From Streptomyces sp. I6 (GTDB taxonomy: Bacteria; Actinomycetota; Actinomycetes; Streptomycetales; Streptomycetaceae): DNA of 64,000 nt. The stretch is from positions 4,658,501 to 4,722,500 of the forward strand of contig RHDP01000001.1 in NCBI GenBank assembly GCA_003725745.1. Direction: 5' to 3'. The position numbers and the translations under genes were made by a program. Shown piece by piece: positions 48,550 through 64,000 of this stretch (within the stretch, counting starts at the first letter, position 1; each line of letters opens with the position of its first letter). The notes beneath the pieces are model-generated. The model saw only the letters and a program-made list of their open reading frames with translations. It did no database searches and was not told the DNA's origin.

Positions 48550-48973
48550 TATGAGGACTCTCCTCTTGTCTCACTGCCGCCTTGTTGCGGCGAGGGAAAG
48601 ACTGGTCCGCCGGTGTTTCTCCGGCAACACGCATGGTCCATATCCATGGCGAATTGGGCCGGGCGGGTGTCCGGTGGTCGCTTGTTCGGGTGACGGGTCG
48701 TGGCACCGCGCTGGTGCATCTTCGCGGGGCACGACCCGCCCCGGTGAGACGAAGCGCGTCCGCGGGCGCGGCTTTCGCTCGACTCTGTCCCCCTTTACAT
48801 CCTTCGCTTCGCGGCAGTGCGCCGATCCGAGGGATTGGCTGCCTTGTCCGAGGCCGCGGCGCCTTCCCATAGTTGCTATCAGAGGTTTTGACGACAGTTT
48901 CCGGCCCGCCGGGCGCCCCTGCGCGGTGTCCCGTGAATGACCGTGACAGCAGATCTTCCACTGGGGGAAACCG
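48550..48973. other. Intergenic region left of the right-hand biosynthetic cluster
   Basis: No gene is supported. It contains TTGACGACAG near 48887, a possible -35, and CTGGGGGAAAC before the 48974 ORF. Confidence 0.3.
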
Positions 48974-49521
48974 ATGGCGCTCGGGGAGTCCGGCCGCAGT
49001 CTGCGAGACACCGCAGCAGCGGCCGAAGCCGCCACGCTGAGGGCTTCGGCACGTGGTGCGGAGGAGTGCTCCGTCCGTGCGGACGTGATCGAGAGCCTCA
49101 TCCCCAGCCCCTCCGCTAAGTCCGGTTCAGGGGCGGGCCGGAAGGCTTCGGCGGCCGCCCTGTCAGGGGCGGCACCGGCCCCGTCCGCCTCCGCAGCGGG
49201 GCGGGCAGGCGCGTCCGCGCAGCAGCGCGTTCCCGTGCCGGCAGCGGCTCTGCCTCCGGCGCCGCGCCTCTACCGACGTCGCGTCGCGTCGCCTAAGGGT
49301 TCCGCCTTGTCTCCGCCCTCCCGGAGTCCTTCCTGCGGACCGCCGCTACCACGCGTCGCCGACGCCCGCCTGTGCGGCGGTGGAGGGGGTGGGTGTGCCC
49401 GTACGTATTCCCCCGCATCCGGCCGTGGGACCGGTCTCCCTCCCCTCGTCTCCCCTTTCCCGCTACCACCTCCCCCTTCCTCCCCTCCCTCTTCCCCTCC
49501 ACCGTCGAGCGGAGAACGCCC

Positions 49522-49525
<4 letters not shown>
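48974..49525 (+). CDS. Doubtful ORF upstream of the CreE-like gene (183 aa)
   Basis: An ATG with GGGGGAAAC upstream opens a frame starting ALGESGRSLRDTAAAAEAAT and ending in Ser/Pro low complexity (PPPPSSPPSSPPPSS). Its TGA overlaps the GTG of the next gene (GTGA), the pattern seen at most junctions in this cluster. Against it: mixed codon bias and the second half is a pyrimidine-rich tract (49434-49503). It could be a leader region and not a gene. Confidence 0.3.
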
Positions 49526-51608
<2,083 letters not shown>

Positions 51609-51612
<4 letters not shown>

Positions 51613-53050
51613 ACGACCACGAGATCGACGCGGGACTGCTCTCCCCGGTGCGGGCCGGCACCCCGGTGGAGGCGGCCACCGGGGACCGGGCGTGGCTCCA
51701 GGCGATGCTCGACGCCGAAGCGGCCCTGGCCAGGGCCCAGGCCCGGCTGGGTACGCTGCCGGCGTCCGCCGCCGCCGCGATCAGCTCCGCCGCGCGTGCC
51801 GAGCGGCTGGACACCCGGACCCTGGCCCTGGCCGCCAGGGAGACCGCCAACCCGGTGGTCGGCCTGGTCCAGGCGTTCACCGCAGCCGTCACCGCCGACG
51901 ACCCGTCCGCCGCCGAGTACGTCCACCGGGGCTCCACCAGTCAGGACATCCTCGACACGGGGATGATGCTGGTCGCCGCCCGGACGCTGCGGCTCGTTCT
52001 CGCCGACCTGCGCCGCACCGCCGACGCCCTGGCCTCTCTCGCCCGGGAGCACCGCGACACCCCGATGGCCGGCCGCACCCTCACCCTGCACGCCGTGCCC
52101 ACCACCTTCGGCCTCAAGGCGGCGGGCTGGCGCCAGCTGGTACTGGAGTCCGCCGAGCGGCTGGAGCGGGTCCTGCACCACGGGCTGCCGGTGGCGCTCG
52201 GCGGCGCCGCCGGGACGCTGGCCGGATACCTGGAGTACGCGAAGGTCGACGGCGGCATCCCCGGCCACGAACTCGGCGACTACCTCGACCGGCTCACCGC
52301 GGCCTACGCGGAGGAGACGGGGCTGTCCAGGCCCCTCCTCCCGTGGCACGCGCTGCGCACCCCGATCGCCGACCTGGCCGCCGCGCTGGCCCACACCGCG
52401 GCGGCCCTGGGGAAGGTCGCCGTGGACGTGCAGGTCCTGGCCCGTACCGAGGTGGCGGAGGCCTGCGAACCCGCTCCGGCGGGCCGCGGGGCCTCGTCCG
52501 CCATGCCGCACAAGCGCAACCCGGTGCTGGCGACGCTGATCCGTTCCGCCGCGTTGCAGGCCCCCGTGCTGGCGGCCGGTCTGACCCAGTGCCTGACCAC
52601 CGAGGACGAGCGGTCGGGGGTGCCTGGCACGCCGAGTGGCTGCTGCTGCGCGAGTGCCTCCGGCTGGCGGGCGGCGCCGCCCACACCGCGGTGGAGCTGG
52701 CGGAGGGCCTGACCGTCCGGCCGGAGCGGATGCGCGCCAATCTCGACCTGACCGGCAGCCAGGTCGTCACGGAGCGGATCGCCGCCGTCCTCGCGCCCCG
52801 GATCGGCAAGGCGACCGCCCGCCAGTGCCTCACCCGGGCGTCCGTCCTGGCCGACCGCGAGGGCCGTCCGCTGGCCGGGATCCTCGGCGAACTGCCCGAG
52901 CTGAAGGACGTCTTCGCCGACGGTGAACTCGCCTCCCTGCTGGACCCGGAGGGCTACACGGGGGCCGCGGGGCCGCTCGTCGACCGCGCCCTCCGCAGCG
53001 GGCCGGGCGGCGGCGACGGTCCGCGCACCACCCCGTCCGTACCAGGGTGA
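51609..53050 (+). CDS. CreD-like nitrosuccinate lyase (fumarase/aspartase superfamily), corrected for one frameshift
   Basis: 480 residues after restoring one G at 52616-52620; the ATG overlaps the previous stop (ATGA). Superfamily regions: [19 protein letters not shown] (region 1), [20 protein letters not shown] (region 2), and the signature [17 protein letters not shown] (SSxMPxKxNP) with its mobile Ser loop. It most resembles 3-carboxymuconate cycloisomerase-type lyases, the subgroup that contains CreD/FzmL. CreD eliminates nitrous acid from nitrosuccinate, leaving fumarate. The tandem creE-creD pairing is the accepted hallmark of this nitrous acid pathway. Without the neighbour the assignment would be only 'lyase'. 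Confidence 0.75.
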
Positions 53051-53100
53051 GCGCCCCGCCGGCTTCCCGCACCTCCCCTTGTGAGAAAGGCACGAACCCT

Positions 53101-54177
53101 GTGACCGACCGTCAGCACGGGCCCCGGCCGCGGCCGAATCTGGACGCCCTCCCGGCCCACCGCCCCGGAAAGCCGGACTACGCCGGCTCCTTCGTCCTGT
53201 CCGCCAACGAGAACCCCTACCCGCCGCTGCCCGGCGTCCTGGAGACCGCGGTCGCCGCGGCGGGCGGCTTCAACCGCTACCCCGACATGGCCGTCGGCGA
53301 GCTCACCACCGAGGTGGCCCGGCACTTCGGCGTCCCGGCCGGGCACGTCGTCACCGGCCCCGGCTCGGTCGGCGTCGCCCTGTCCCTGGTGCTCGCCATG
53401 GCCGGGGAGGGTGACGAGGTCGTGTTCCCCTGGCGCTCCTTCGAGGCGTACCCGGTCGTCACCCGGATCTGCGGCGCCGGCCCCGTGCCCGTCCCCCTCA
53501 CCGCGGACGGGGCCCACGACCTCGACGCGATGCTCGCCGCGGTCACGGACCGCACCCGGGTGATCTTCGTCTGCAACCCGAACAACCCGACCGGCGCCGC
53601 ACTGCGCCGCGACGAGCTGGTCCGCTTCCTGGACGCCGTGCCCCCGCACGTCCTGGTGGTCCTGGACGAGGCGTACCTCGAGTTCGCCCGCGACGCCGCC
53701 GTGCCCGACGGCATCGACCTGTACCGCGACCGCCCCCACGTCTGCGTGCTGCGCACCTTCTCCAAGGCGTACGGTCTGGCCGGCCTGCGGGTCGGCTTCG
53801 CGATCGCGCATGAGCCGGTCGCCACCGCGTTGCGCAAGACGGCCCTCCCGTTCGGCGTCAGCCAGCTCGCCCAGGACGCCGCCGTCGCCTCGCTGCGCGC
53901 CGAGAACGCGCTGCTGGAGCGGGTGGAGTCGCTGGTCGGGGAGCGGGCGCGGGTCACCGCCGCACTGCGCGCACAGGGTTGGACGGTCGCCGACTCCCAG
54001 GCCAACTTCGTCTGGCTGCCGCTCGGCGACCGGAGCCTGGACTTCGCCGCGGCCTGCGCCGAGGCCGGCGTGGTGGTCCGCCCCTTCGCGGGCGAGGGCG
54101 TACGGGTCTCGATCGGCGAGGCGCGGGGCAACGACGTCTTCCTGGCGACCGCCGAGGTGTTCCGCAAGCAGATCTGA
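53101..54177 (+). CDS. HisC-like / aromatic amino acid aminotransferase
   Basis: 358 residues from the GTG at 53101 (GAGAAAGG upstream). Fold-type I aminotransferase: [49 protein letters not shown] (Asn), [11 protein letters not shown] (Asp and Tyr), [16 protein letters not shown] (PLP Lys) and a late [13 protein letters not shown] with the carboxylate-binding Arg. HisC-like enzymes also aminate arylpyruvates, so with papA-papB-papC in the same cluster it is the natural candidate for converting 4-aminophenylpyruvate to 4-aminophenylalanine. A strong terminator follows. Confidence 0.85.
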   Translation: MTDRQHGPRPRPNLDALPAHRPGKPDYAGSFVLSANENPYPPLPGVLETAVAAAGGFNRYPDMAVGELTTEVARHFGVPAGHVVTGPGSVGVALSLVLAMAGEGDEVVFPWRSFEAYPVVTRICGAGPVPVPLTADGAHDLDAMLAAVTDRTRVIFVCNPNNPTGAALRRDELVRFLDAVPPHVLVVLDEAYLEFARDAAVPDGIDLYRDRPHVCVLRTFSKAYGLAGLRVGFAIAHEPVATALRKTALPFGVSQLAQDAAVASLRAENALLERVESLVGERARVTAALRAQGWTVADSQANFVWLPLGDRSLDFAAACAEAGVVVRPFAGEGVRVSIGEARGNDVFLATAEVFRKQI

Positions 54178-54190
54178 GCCCCGGGAAGAG

Positions 54191-54229
54191 GCCCCGCGCC
54201 GCCGGACCCGCGATCCGGCGGCGCGGGGC
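54191..54229. terminator. 16-bp-stem bidirectional terminator
   Basis: GCCCCGCGCCGCCGGA pairs perfectly with TCCGGCGGCGCGGGGC around a 7-base loop. It lies between the aminotransferase and the convergent tautomerase gene. Confidence 0.85.
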
Positions 54230-54238
54230 TTCGGCGCT

Positions 54239-54463
54239 TCAGTAGTTCGGCAGCTTGTGCAGCAGTGCGCGCCGCTCCACCACCTCCGGGCGGTAGACGC
54301 GCTCGTTCCACTCGGTCGGGTCGACGGGCTCCAGGGCGATGGAAACGGCGTCCTCGGTGCAGCCGAGGTTCTCCGTCAGCGCCGCGGTGATCGCGGCGAC
54401 CATGCGGGCGGACTGCTCCTCGCCGACCGGAGTGGGGAAGTGCTTGATGTTGACGTGCGGCAC
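54239..54463 (-). CDS. 4-oxalocrotonate tautomerase-family protein
   Basis: 74 residues from a GTG: MPHVNIKHFPTPVGEEQSAR. Pro directly after the initiator is the catalytic base of the tautomerase superfamily; MVAAITAALTENLGCTEDAVSIALEPVDPTEW forms the helix-strand unit. Small members work as oligomers and tautomerise or dehalogenate enol-type substrates. It follows the indigoidine-type synthetase by 203 bp on the same strand, so keto-enol or imine-enamine tautomerisation of the NRPS product is an attractive but unproved role. Confidence 0.85.
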   Translation of the reverse strand: MPHVNIKHFPTPVGEEQSARMVAAITAALTENLGCTEDAVSIALEPVDPTEWNERVYRPEVVERRALLHKLPNY

Positions 54464-54514
54464 GGTGGTCTCCCTGGGTGGGTGTGAGGTGGTCCGGGTG
54501 TGGGTGATACCGGT

Positions 54515-54570
54515 CTGCTGCCTGCTGCCTGCTGCCTGCTGCCTGCTGCCTGCTGCCTGCTGCCTGCTGT
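54515..54570. repeat. CTGCTGC heptanucleotide array, eight units
   Basis: Eight tandem CTGCTGC units (last CTGCTGT) followed by GGTCTGCC repeats lie in the gap between the NRPS end and the tautomerase start. Confidence 0.9.
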
Positions 54571-54666
54571 CGGCCGGCCGGCCGGTCTGCCGGTCTGCCG
54601 GTCTGCCGGTCGGTTGCGTGCGGGTGGGGCGGGACGGCCGGTCCGTGCGGGCGAGGAGGGGGCCGG

Positions 54667-57600
54667 TCAGTCCGTGCGGGCGAGGAGGGGGCCGATCAGC
54701 TGGGCCAGCTCCGCCACGCCCGGCTCGCGCAGGATGTCGTAGTGGCCGGCGTCGAGTTGGTGGACCCGCGGCTCGGCCGCCGACCAGCCGGTGCTGCCGT
54801 CGAGGAACGAGTAGTCGTCGCCGGCCGCCTTCACGACGGTCACCGGTGCCTGGATGCGCCGGGACCGCAGTTCGGTGAAGGTGTAGGTGAAGTCGTAGGT
54901 CCGCCGGACCACCGCGGTGATCCGGCGGACCAGTTCCCGGTCCAGGCCGTCGACGTGCCCGGTCAGGTGCGCGACGAAGCTCTCCTCGTCCGTGGTGGCC
55001 CGCAGGCACGCCTCCAGGCCCGGTCCGGTGACGGCCCCGCGAAGACCGAGTACAGGATGGTCAGATAGGCCGGGTCGGTGTACGAGGCCCGGCCGCTGCC
55101 CGCCGTGCGGAGCTTCGGTGAGCCCGGGGCCAGCAGGAGCAGCCGGTCGACCCGGCGGCCTTCGCGCTCCAGCAGGTGGGCGGTCTCGAAGGCCACCCGC
55201 GCGCCGAAGGAGTAGCCGCACAACGTGTACGGGCCGTCCGGCTGGACCTCCGTGATGGCCCGCACGTCCCGCCCCGCCATCTCGGCGATGGTGGCGTACG
55301 GCTGCTCGCCCGCGTTGACGCCGTGGGCCTGGACGCCGAGGAACGGCCGGCCGGCGTCGAGCCGGCGGGCCAGGGGTCGCAGGTTCATCGGGTAGCCGCC
55401 GAGGCCCGGCCAGCAGTACACCGGCCGGCCGGAGCGGGCGGCGCCCAGCGGCACCAGCCTGGAGGAGGAGGCGCCCCGCTGTCCGTCGACCCGCCTGGCC
55501 AGCTCCTCGACGGTCGGGGACTCGAACAGCACCTGCAGCGGCAGCGCGCAGCCGAACCGGCGGTTGATGCGGTTCACCAGGCCGACCGCGATGAGGGAGT
55601 TGCCGCCGCACTCGAAGAAGTCGTCCCGTACGGACGCGGCCTGCTGCCCCGTCCCGGCCTGCCACAGCTCGCGGACGATCCGCTCGGTGGTGGTGCTCGG
55701 TGCGACGAAGGGGCGGCCCGCGGTCGTGAAGTCCGTCTCCGGCGAGGACTCCAGTGCCCGGAAGTCGACCTTTCCGCTGGCCGTCAGCGGCAGCCGGTCC
55801 ATGACCACCAGGCGGTGGGGCACCATGTAGTCGGGCAGGAGCTCCACCAGGTCTGCCCTGATCATCTCGGTGGGCCCCTGCATGTGCACGCTGTCCTCGC
55901 GCATGCCCCGGTGGGCGAGCTGTTCGGCGCTCACCCGGCCGCCGACGAAGAAGTACGAGGGCCCGTGGGCCGTCCGGCGGCCCGCAGCACGGCCGCCATC
56001 CGCTTGGCGGCGGGCAGGTCGTGGCCGGTCCTGGAGCTGTACCCGGAGGGCATGAACCCGAAGCCGGCGCCGTTCATCTGCAGCCGCTGGAGCCGGCGTC
56101 CGAGGTCCAGGTAGGACCGCGGGTGCTCCGGGCCCGGGCTGACCAGCGTGATGCCGAACGCGGCGCGCTCGTACACCTGCTGGTTGATGGCGATCACATG
56201 CCGCTTGAGCACCAGCTCGTCCGCGATCCGCTCCAGCGCGCCGCCGGCGTGGTGGTACTGGCCGGCCGCCATGCCGGGCACCCGGCCGGGGTGGACCTGC
56301 AGATACACGTCCACGGGCACCTCCGGGCGGTCGGCGCGGTACGGGACCAGATCGAAGGCCCCCAGGTAGTGGTCCTCCTCGGCGCAGTGCAGACGGCGCA
56401 TCGAGCCGGGCGTGTACGGGGCCTCGGCGACGTCCAGACCGTACGCGGGGAGCACCTCCTCGAGCAGGCCGACCATGTGCCCGGCCTCGATCTCCAGGAC
56501 CTCCTGGACGTTGGTGCGGTACACCGGTGCGATCGCCCCCGACGGCCGGCGAAGTGGAAGCGGATGCCGGGCCTTTCGTCCCCGCCGTCACCGCCACTGC
56601 CGGCCTCGATCAGGTACAGCCGGTGCTCCACCGGGTGGTAGTACCAGTGGCCGGGGGCGAGGCCGGCGCAGCCGTCCGGACCGGTGACCTCCAGGTACAG
56701 CTGGGCGGCGTACAGCGAACCGGGCGAGGCGTAGCCGTACTTGGGCAGCAGCCGCTCGTCGCTGGTGTACTGGCCGAAGTAGCGCAGGACGGCGCCGAGT
56801 TCGGCTGCCCGCAGCTGTTCGGGCCGCTTGGGGGCGGCACCCGGGGTGCGGGCGGCGAGCAGGTCGAGCAGCTCGTCGGGGCGGGTGACGCCGCCCTCGT
56901 AGAAGCGGTAGGTCTTGCGGGCGAACACCCGGCGGCACTGCTCGTCGGTGGGGGTGCGGGCGGGGAGGTCGACCCGGAGGCGGCCGGCCAGCTCGGCGGC
57001 GTCCCGGCAGCCGCCGTCGGAGAGCTGGGCGCGCACCTGGAGCCGGCCGGTCTTGGAGACGTGGTGCCGGTCGTGGCTGCCCTGGTCCATCAGGGCGGCC
57101 TCGCGCGGGCTGAGTTCGACGCAGGCCACGAGGTTCCGGTGTCCGGTAGCGGGGTCGTCCTTCACCAGCACGGCGGCGTTCCTGACCCAGTCGTGGGCCT
57201 CGATGGCGAGTCGTATCTCGTCCGGTTCGACCCGGTAGCCGCGCAGTTTCACCTGCCGGTCCACGCGGCCGTCGAACCGGTAGGTGCCGCCCTCCCGGTG
57301 GGCCCGATCGCCGGTGCGGTACAGCACGGCGTGCGCGGGGTCGGCGGAGAACGGGTTGTCCAGGAAGCGCTCGGCCGTCAGGTCGGGGCGGTGCCGGTAG
57401 CCGCGGGCGACCTGCACGCCGCTGATGTAGAGCTCGCCGACCGCTCCGGGAGCGACCGGTCGCATCCGCTCGTCCAGTACGTGGAAGGCCAGACCGTCGA
57501 CGGGGGTGCCGATCGGGACACCGGACGGGCCGTCGGCGACCGACGACGGGTCCACGGTGTGGGCGGAGGCGTTGACGGTGCACTCGGTGGGCCCGTAGAG

Positions 57601-58529
57601 GTTGACCAGTTCGCACTTGTGCAGGGTCTCCGTGAAGCGCTGGGCGAGCCGCCGGGACAGCGCCTCCCCTCCACAGAACACCTGGGTCAGCGAGTCGCAG
57701 TCGGGCAGCCGGTCGGTGTCGAGCAGCGCCTGGAGCAGGGTCGGCACGCACTGCAGGACGGTCACGCCGTGCCGGGCGACGGTGTCGAGCAGGGCTCCGG
57801 GGTCGCGGTACGCACCGGGTGCGGCCGGCACGATCCGGCTGCCGAGGCACGGCGCGAGGATCTCCCACTGGGCGGCGTCGAAACTCATCGGCGTCTTCTG
57901 CAGCACGGTGCTGGACGGGCCCAGCCCGTAGGTCCGGGCCAGCCAGCGCATCTGGTGCGCGATGCCGCGGTGCTCGACCATCACGCCCTTGGGCCGGCCG
58001 GTGCTGCCCGAGGTGTAGATGACGTAGGCGAGGGCGCCGGGATCGGGGGGCCGGCCGGGACGTCCGCGGTGGCGCGGGCGCCGGTGGCCGGCTCGGCCGG
58101 GGTGAGGAGGGCGGTGCCGGGCGGCGCGAGGGCGGCGAGCCGGTCCCGCAGCGGTGGCTCGGTGAGCAGCACCGGGGCGCGGGAGTCCTCGGCCATCGCG
58201 CGGATCCGCTCGTCCGGGTAGTCCGGCGACAGGGGGAGGTAGGCGGCGCCGGCGAACAGGACGCCCCAGACGGCGACCGGCAGGGCGGCGGAGGGTTCGA
58301 GGAAGATCCCGACGCAGTCGTCGCGGCCCAGTCCGCGGCTCCTCAGGCCGGCCGCCAGTTCGGTGGCCCGTCCGACGAGTTCCGCGAAAGTGAGGGTCTC
58401 GTCCCGGTACTCCACCGCGATGTCGTCGGGGCGCATCCGGGCCTGTGCCGAAAGCAGCTCGACAAGGCCGGGCGCTTCGTCCGGTCCTCGCTCCGGAGCC
58501 ACCGGTCCGCCCGCGGTCAGGATTTCCAC
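54667..58529 (-). CDS. indC: Indigoidine-synthetase-type NRPS (A-Ox-PCP-TE), corrected for four frameshifts
   Basis: 1288 residues after repairs at 58045, 56536, 55959 and 55035; BpsA/IndC proteins are ~1280. A domain: AYVIYTSGSTGRPKGVMVEH, LQKTPMSFDAAQWEIL, NLYGPTECTVNASAH, GRVDRQVKLRGYRVEPDE. An FMN oxidase domain is inserted (~530-840): RVFARKTYRFYEGG, LPKYGYASPGSLYAAQLYLE, EVLEIEAGHMVGLLEEVLPA, NGAGFGFMPSGYSS. Then LPLTASGKVDFRAL, PCP DDFFECGGNSLIAVGL, and TE with WPGLGGYPMNLRPL and CGYSFGARVAFE. The known enzyme oxidises and releases L-glutamine to form the blue dimer indigoidine. No indA/indB helper is adjacent. Start is the GTG at 58529. Confidence 0.9.
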
Positions 58530-58946
58530 AACGCCCCCCGTTCGAATGGATTTCCATGCGCCGAATAAATCGAAACTATGAGTTCATCCGGACCTTTTTG
58601 GCAAGCGGCTTGGGCATCGGGTGTCCGATTGCCCGCCCGGGCATACCGGGACGGATTTCTGCAAACGGGGCGAGAAGTTGCCCGAGTCGTCCGGCGGCGG
58701 TGGTGGTTCTCGGCCGGTTTTGTGCTCTCACGGACCCTGTCGCGTCCCCTCGACCGCTCAACACGGGGGCTTTTGACCGCTTTTGATGCTGTATGAATCC
58801 CGGAACTTCACGCACTGCGTGGATCCGAACCATCGCGACCGTGGCACCGGTGAGGGGCGGGCGGCAGAGTCTTGGCTGTCAGCGGGACGCCGGCGGAAGT
58901 CTTTTCCGGCGCTTTCGGCAAGAGGCGCAAAACAAAGGGGGAGTTC
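58530..58946. promoter_or_regulatory. Divergent promoter region, NRPS / pap genes
   Basis: This 417-bp spacer, noticeably richer in A/T (for example GCCGAATAAATCGAAACTAT near 58560 and TTTTGATGCTGTATGAATCC near 58780), separates the indC-like gene from the papB-led operon. It should hold both promoters. No clear palindromic operator was found. Confidence 0.5.
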
Positions 58947-62188
<3,242 letters not shown>

Positions 62189-62205
62189 CAAGGAAGATGC
62201 ACCCC

Positions 62206-63882
62206 ATGGCAACGTTCGCCGCGACCGTCCTGACGCCGAAGCAGCGTGAGCAGCTGGCCGCCGACTCCACGGTGGGCGGTGGCAACCTGCTGCGGTCGGC
62301 CATCGCCGCCAACCCCCGTCCCGAGCTGCCGTTCGTCCACTCCTACCGGGCGATCACCACCACCTCGGGCGAGCAGACCCACGACCTCAGCCTGAACGAC
62401 ATCGATGCCCTGGCGCAGAGCTGGTCGGTGTACTACCTGGCCCAGGGCGTGCGCCGGGGCGACCGGGTCGCGGTCTGGTTCGAGGACTCCTTCGCGTACT
62501 CGGTGCACTACTACGCGATCGCCCAGATCGGCGCGGTCGCCGTACTGATCAACAGCAACGCCACCGGGCCGATCGCCCGGTCGCTGCTGGAGCAGACCGC
62601 TCCCGTGGGCCTGTACGCGGACCGGGAGCGGCTCGCACTGCTCGACACGACCCTGCTGCCCAGCATCGCCTGGACCCGCACGGCCGAGGAGCTGCCCGCG
62701 CCGCCGGCCGCGCGGCTCGCCGACGGCGACTACTGGAACCACCACGCCGACGACCCGGTGGTGATCCTGCACTCCTCCGGGACCACCGGCCGCCCCAAGC
62801 CGACCATCCACACCCACAGCACCATCGTGGCGGGCCCCAGGTTCCGCCTCGTGGACCACACCGAGACGCCCGGCGCGCTGATGATGACCGCGCTGCCGCA
62901 GTCCCACCTGGGGTGCGTCGCCTACACCACGTACGCGGTGCTCGGCGGCACGCCGATCGTGGCGCTGAGCGACCGCAAGGGCGACGAACTGGCCGCCGCG
63001 GTGGAGAAGTACCGGCCGACCTCGGTGATGTCCTTCGCGCACGGCTACGCCGAACTGGCCTCCGCCGACCTGAAGCCGGGTCAGCTCGACTCCGTGCAGG
63101 TGTGGGTGTCGATCGGAGACGCGGTGCACCGCGCGCACATCGACAAGGTGCTGAAGAACCGCAGCGCCGAGCTGCCCCCGTCGGCGTTCTTCGACCGCCT
63201 GGGCACCACCGAACTGGGCTGGGGCTGCCTGCTCCAGGTCCACACGCTGGACAACAAGCCGAACAACCGGTGCGCGGGCAAGCCGGTCGGCGTCGCCGAG
63301 GTGGCGATCCTGCGCCCCGACGGCTCGATCGCCGACCCCGGCGAGGTCGGCTACCTGGCCGCCCGCGGCCCGGCGGTGACGCCCGGCTACTGGGGCGACT
63401 CGGCCACCACGTACTCCTTCAGGATGTCCGGCTACTGGATGCCCGGCGACATGGCGTACCGGGACGAGAACGGCGACTTCTACCTGGTGGACCGGGCGGT
63501 CGACGCCATCCACACCGCCCGCGGCACCGGCTACTCGGTCTTCATGGAGGAGGTCGTGCTGCTCCAGGTGCCCGAGGTCGAGGACGTCGCGGTGGTGGCC
63601 GGCCGGGACGGCGAGGCCGTCGTGCCGGTCGCGGTGGTCACCGCGGCCGAGTCCGCGGAGCCGGAGAAGCTGCTGCTCCTCGCCAACGAGGCGCTGCGCG
63701 CCGCCGGTCACCCGGAGCTGGGCTTCCTGGAGATCGCCGCTTCACAGGAGGACTTCCCGGTGGGGGTCACCGGAAAAGTGCTGAAGCGTCAGCTCCGGGA
63801 GAAGTACGCTGCCTTGTCCGAGTACCGTCAGTCGGCGCAGGGCAGGTCCTTCGCCGCAGTCAACCCCGGAGACGCCGCGTGA
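62206..63882 (+). CDS. Free-standing AMP-dependent synthetase/ligase (ANL superfamily)
   Basis: 558 residues; the ATG at 62206 has AAGGAAG nine bases upstream (an ATG at 62197 is too close). Adenylation motifs: [20 protein letters not shown] (P-loop), [52 protein letters not shown], and a C-terminal catalytic Lys in [11 protein letters not shown]. No carrier domain is attached. In cremeomycin-type clusters an ANL enzyme (CreM and relatives) uses ATP and nitrite to diazotise an aryl amine. Here it follows papABC and a creDE pair, so a diazotase role is possible; activation of p-aminophenylalanine or its pyruvate is the alternative. Confidence 0.85.
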   Translation: MATFAATVLTPKQREQLAADSTVGGGNLLRSAIAANPRPELPFVHSYRAITTTSGEQTHDLSLNDIDALAQSWSVYYLAQGVRRGDRVAVWFEDSFAYSVHYYAIAQIGAVAVLINSNATGPIARSLLEQTAPVGLYADRERLALLDTTLLPSIAWTRTAEELPAPPAARLADGDYWNHHADDPVVILHSSGTTGRPKPTIHTHSTIVAGPRFRLVDHTETPGALMMTALPQSHLGCVAYTTYAVLGGTPIVALSDRKGDELAAAVEKYRPTSVMSFAHGYAELASADLKPGQLDSVQVWVSIGDAVHRAHIDKVLKNRSAELPPSAFFDRLGTTELGWGCLLQVHTLDNKPNNRCAGKPVGVAEVAILRPDGSIADPGEVGYLAARGPAVTPGYWGDSATTYSFRMSGYWMPGDMAYRDENGDFYLVDRAVDAIHTARGTGYSVFMEEVVLLQVPEVEDVAVVAGRDGEAVVPVAVVTAAESAEPEKLLLLANEALRAAGHPELGFLEIAASQEDFPVGVTGKVLKRQLREKYAALSEYRQSAQGRSFAAVNPGDAA

Positions 63883-64000
63883 CCAGCAGCACCGTCCAGA
63901 CCGCGAAGGTCGACTTCTACTTCGACGCCGCGTGCCCCTTCGCGTGGATCACCTCCCGATGGATGCTGGAGGTCGAGCGCGAGCGCGACATCGAGCTGCG
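63879..64000 (+). CDS. DsbA-family, Rv2466c-like mycothiol-dependent nitroreductase, N-terminal part
   Basis: The first 40 residues of a gene that runs off the window: [20 protein letters not shown] then [11 protein letters not shown]. The pattern FDxxCPxxWITSRW matches the mycobacterial Rv2466c group, thioredoxin-fold proteins that use mycothiol and reduce nitro compounds. The usual CxxC is here CPFA, with only the first Cys. The GTG overlaps the ligase stop (GTGA), so it belongs to the pap operon. Confidence 0.75.
   Translation, partial: MTSSTVQTAKVDFYFDAACPFAWITSRWMLEVERERDIEL

Overview
The window is a stretch of a very high-GC actinomycete chromosome, most likely Streptomyces. This is supported by strong G/C third-position codon bias, frequent GTG/TTG starts, many ATGA/GTGA gene overlaps, an XRE/DUF5753 + DUF397 regulator pair, a stand-alone LigD polymerase and ligase next to Ku, and mycothiol-type enzymes. 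No rRNA, tRNA or CRISPR array was seen. Gene boundaries marked 'corrected' assume single-base repairs: at least 27 otherwise intact genes or domains break at a G/C run where one base appears to be missing, and each repair restores a length divisible by three. I read most of these as sequence-quality errors, not true pseudogenes.

Layout. 1-5.7 kb: partial styrene-monooxygenase-like flavoprotein, a small hypothetical, a TetR regulator, and a divergent AurF-type diiron oxygenase / ferritin-like pair. 5.9-11 kb: class B PBP, RodA/FtsW, a histidine kinase with no response regulator, and a lipoprotein. 11.4-17.3 kb: HEAT-repeat protein, SnoaL-like protein, and an NHEJ module (ATP-dependent ligase, LigD-type polymerase, divergent ku). 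17.6-29 kb: a catabolic locus with a sugar-type ABC importer, luciferase-like monooxygenase, DHDPS-like aldolase, two amidohydrolases, a DegT/StrS aminotransferase, an unusual regulator and an enolase-superfamily enzyme. Four copies of one 18-bp palindrome (TTWCGGYCYRGRCCGWAA) precede its transcription units and define a putative regulon.

29.5-39 kb: a five-gene minus-strand operon. SbnA and SbnB make L-2,3-diaminopropionate (Dap). A SyrP/TauD-like dioxygenase and an NRPS (half C domain, A, PCP, TE) follow. The last gene is a Pls/PosA-type membrane synthetase that has a carrier domain but no A domain. This looks like a split version of a poly-epsilon-lysine-type synthetase, probably acting on Dap. 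39-49 kb is a transition zone with minisatellites, a DUF2254 membrane protein, a four-repeat secreted protein, the XRE/DUF397 pair, an IS4-like element with target duplication beside a phosphatase remnant, and a small C1q/TNF-like secreted protein.

49.5-64 kb: a second biosynthetic locus. CreE-like and CreD-like genes (aspartate-nitrosuccinate route to nitrous acid) sit beside a complete p-aminophenylalanine set (PapB, PapA, PapC, aminotransferase), a free-standing AMP ligase, an indigoidine-synthetase-type NRPS (A-Ox-PCP-TE), a 4-OT tautomerase and the start of a mycothiol-dependent nitroreductase-like gene. Making nitrite, an aryl amine and an ANL ligase together suggests aryl diazotisation or N-N bond chemistry. 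The product is unknown to me. No transporter, PPTase, MbtH or pathway regulator is visible inside the two biosynthetic loci, so the right-hand cluster probably continues past 64 kb.
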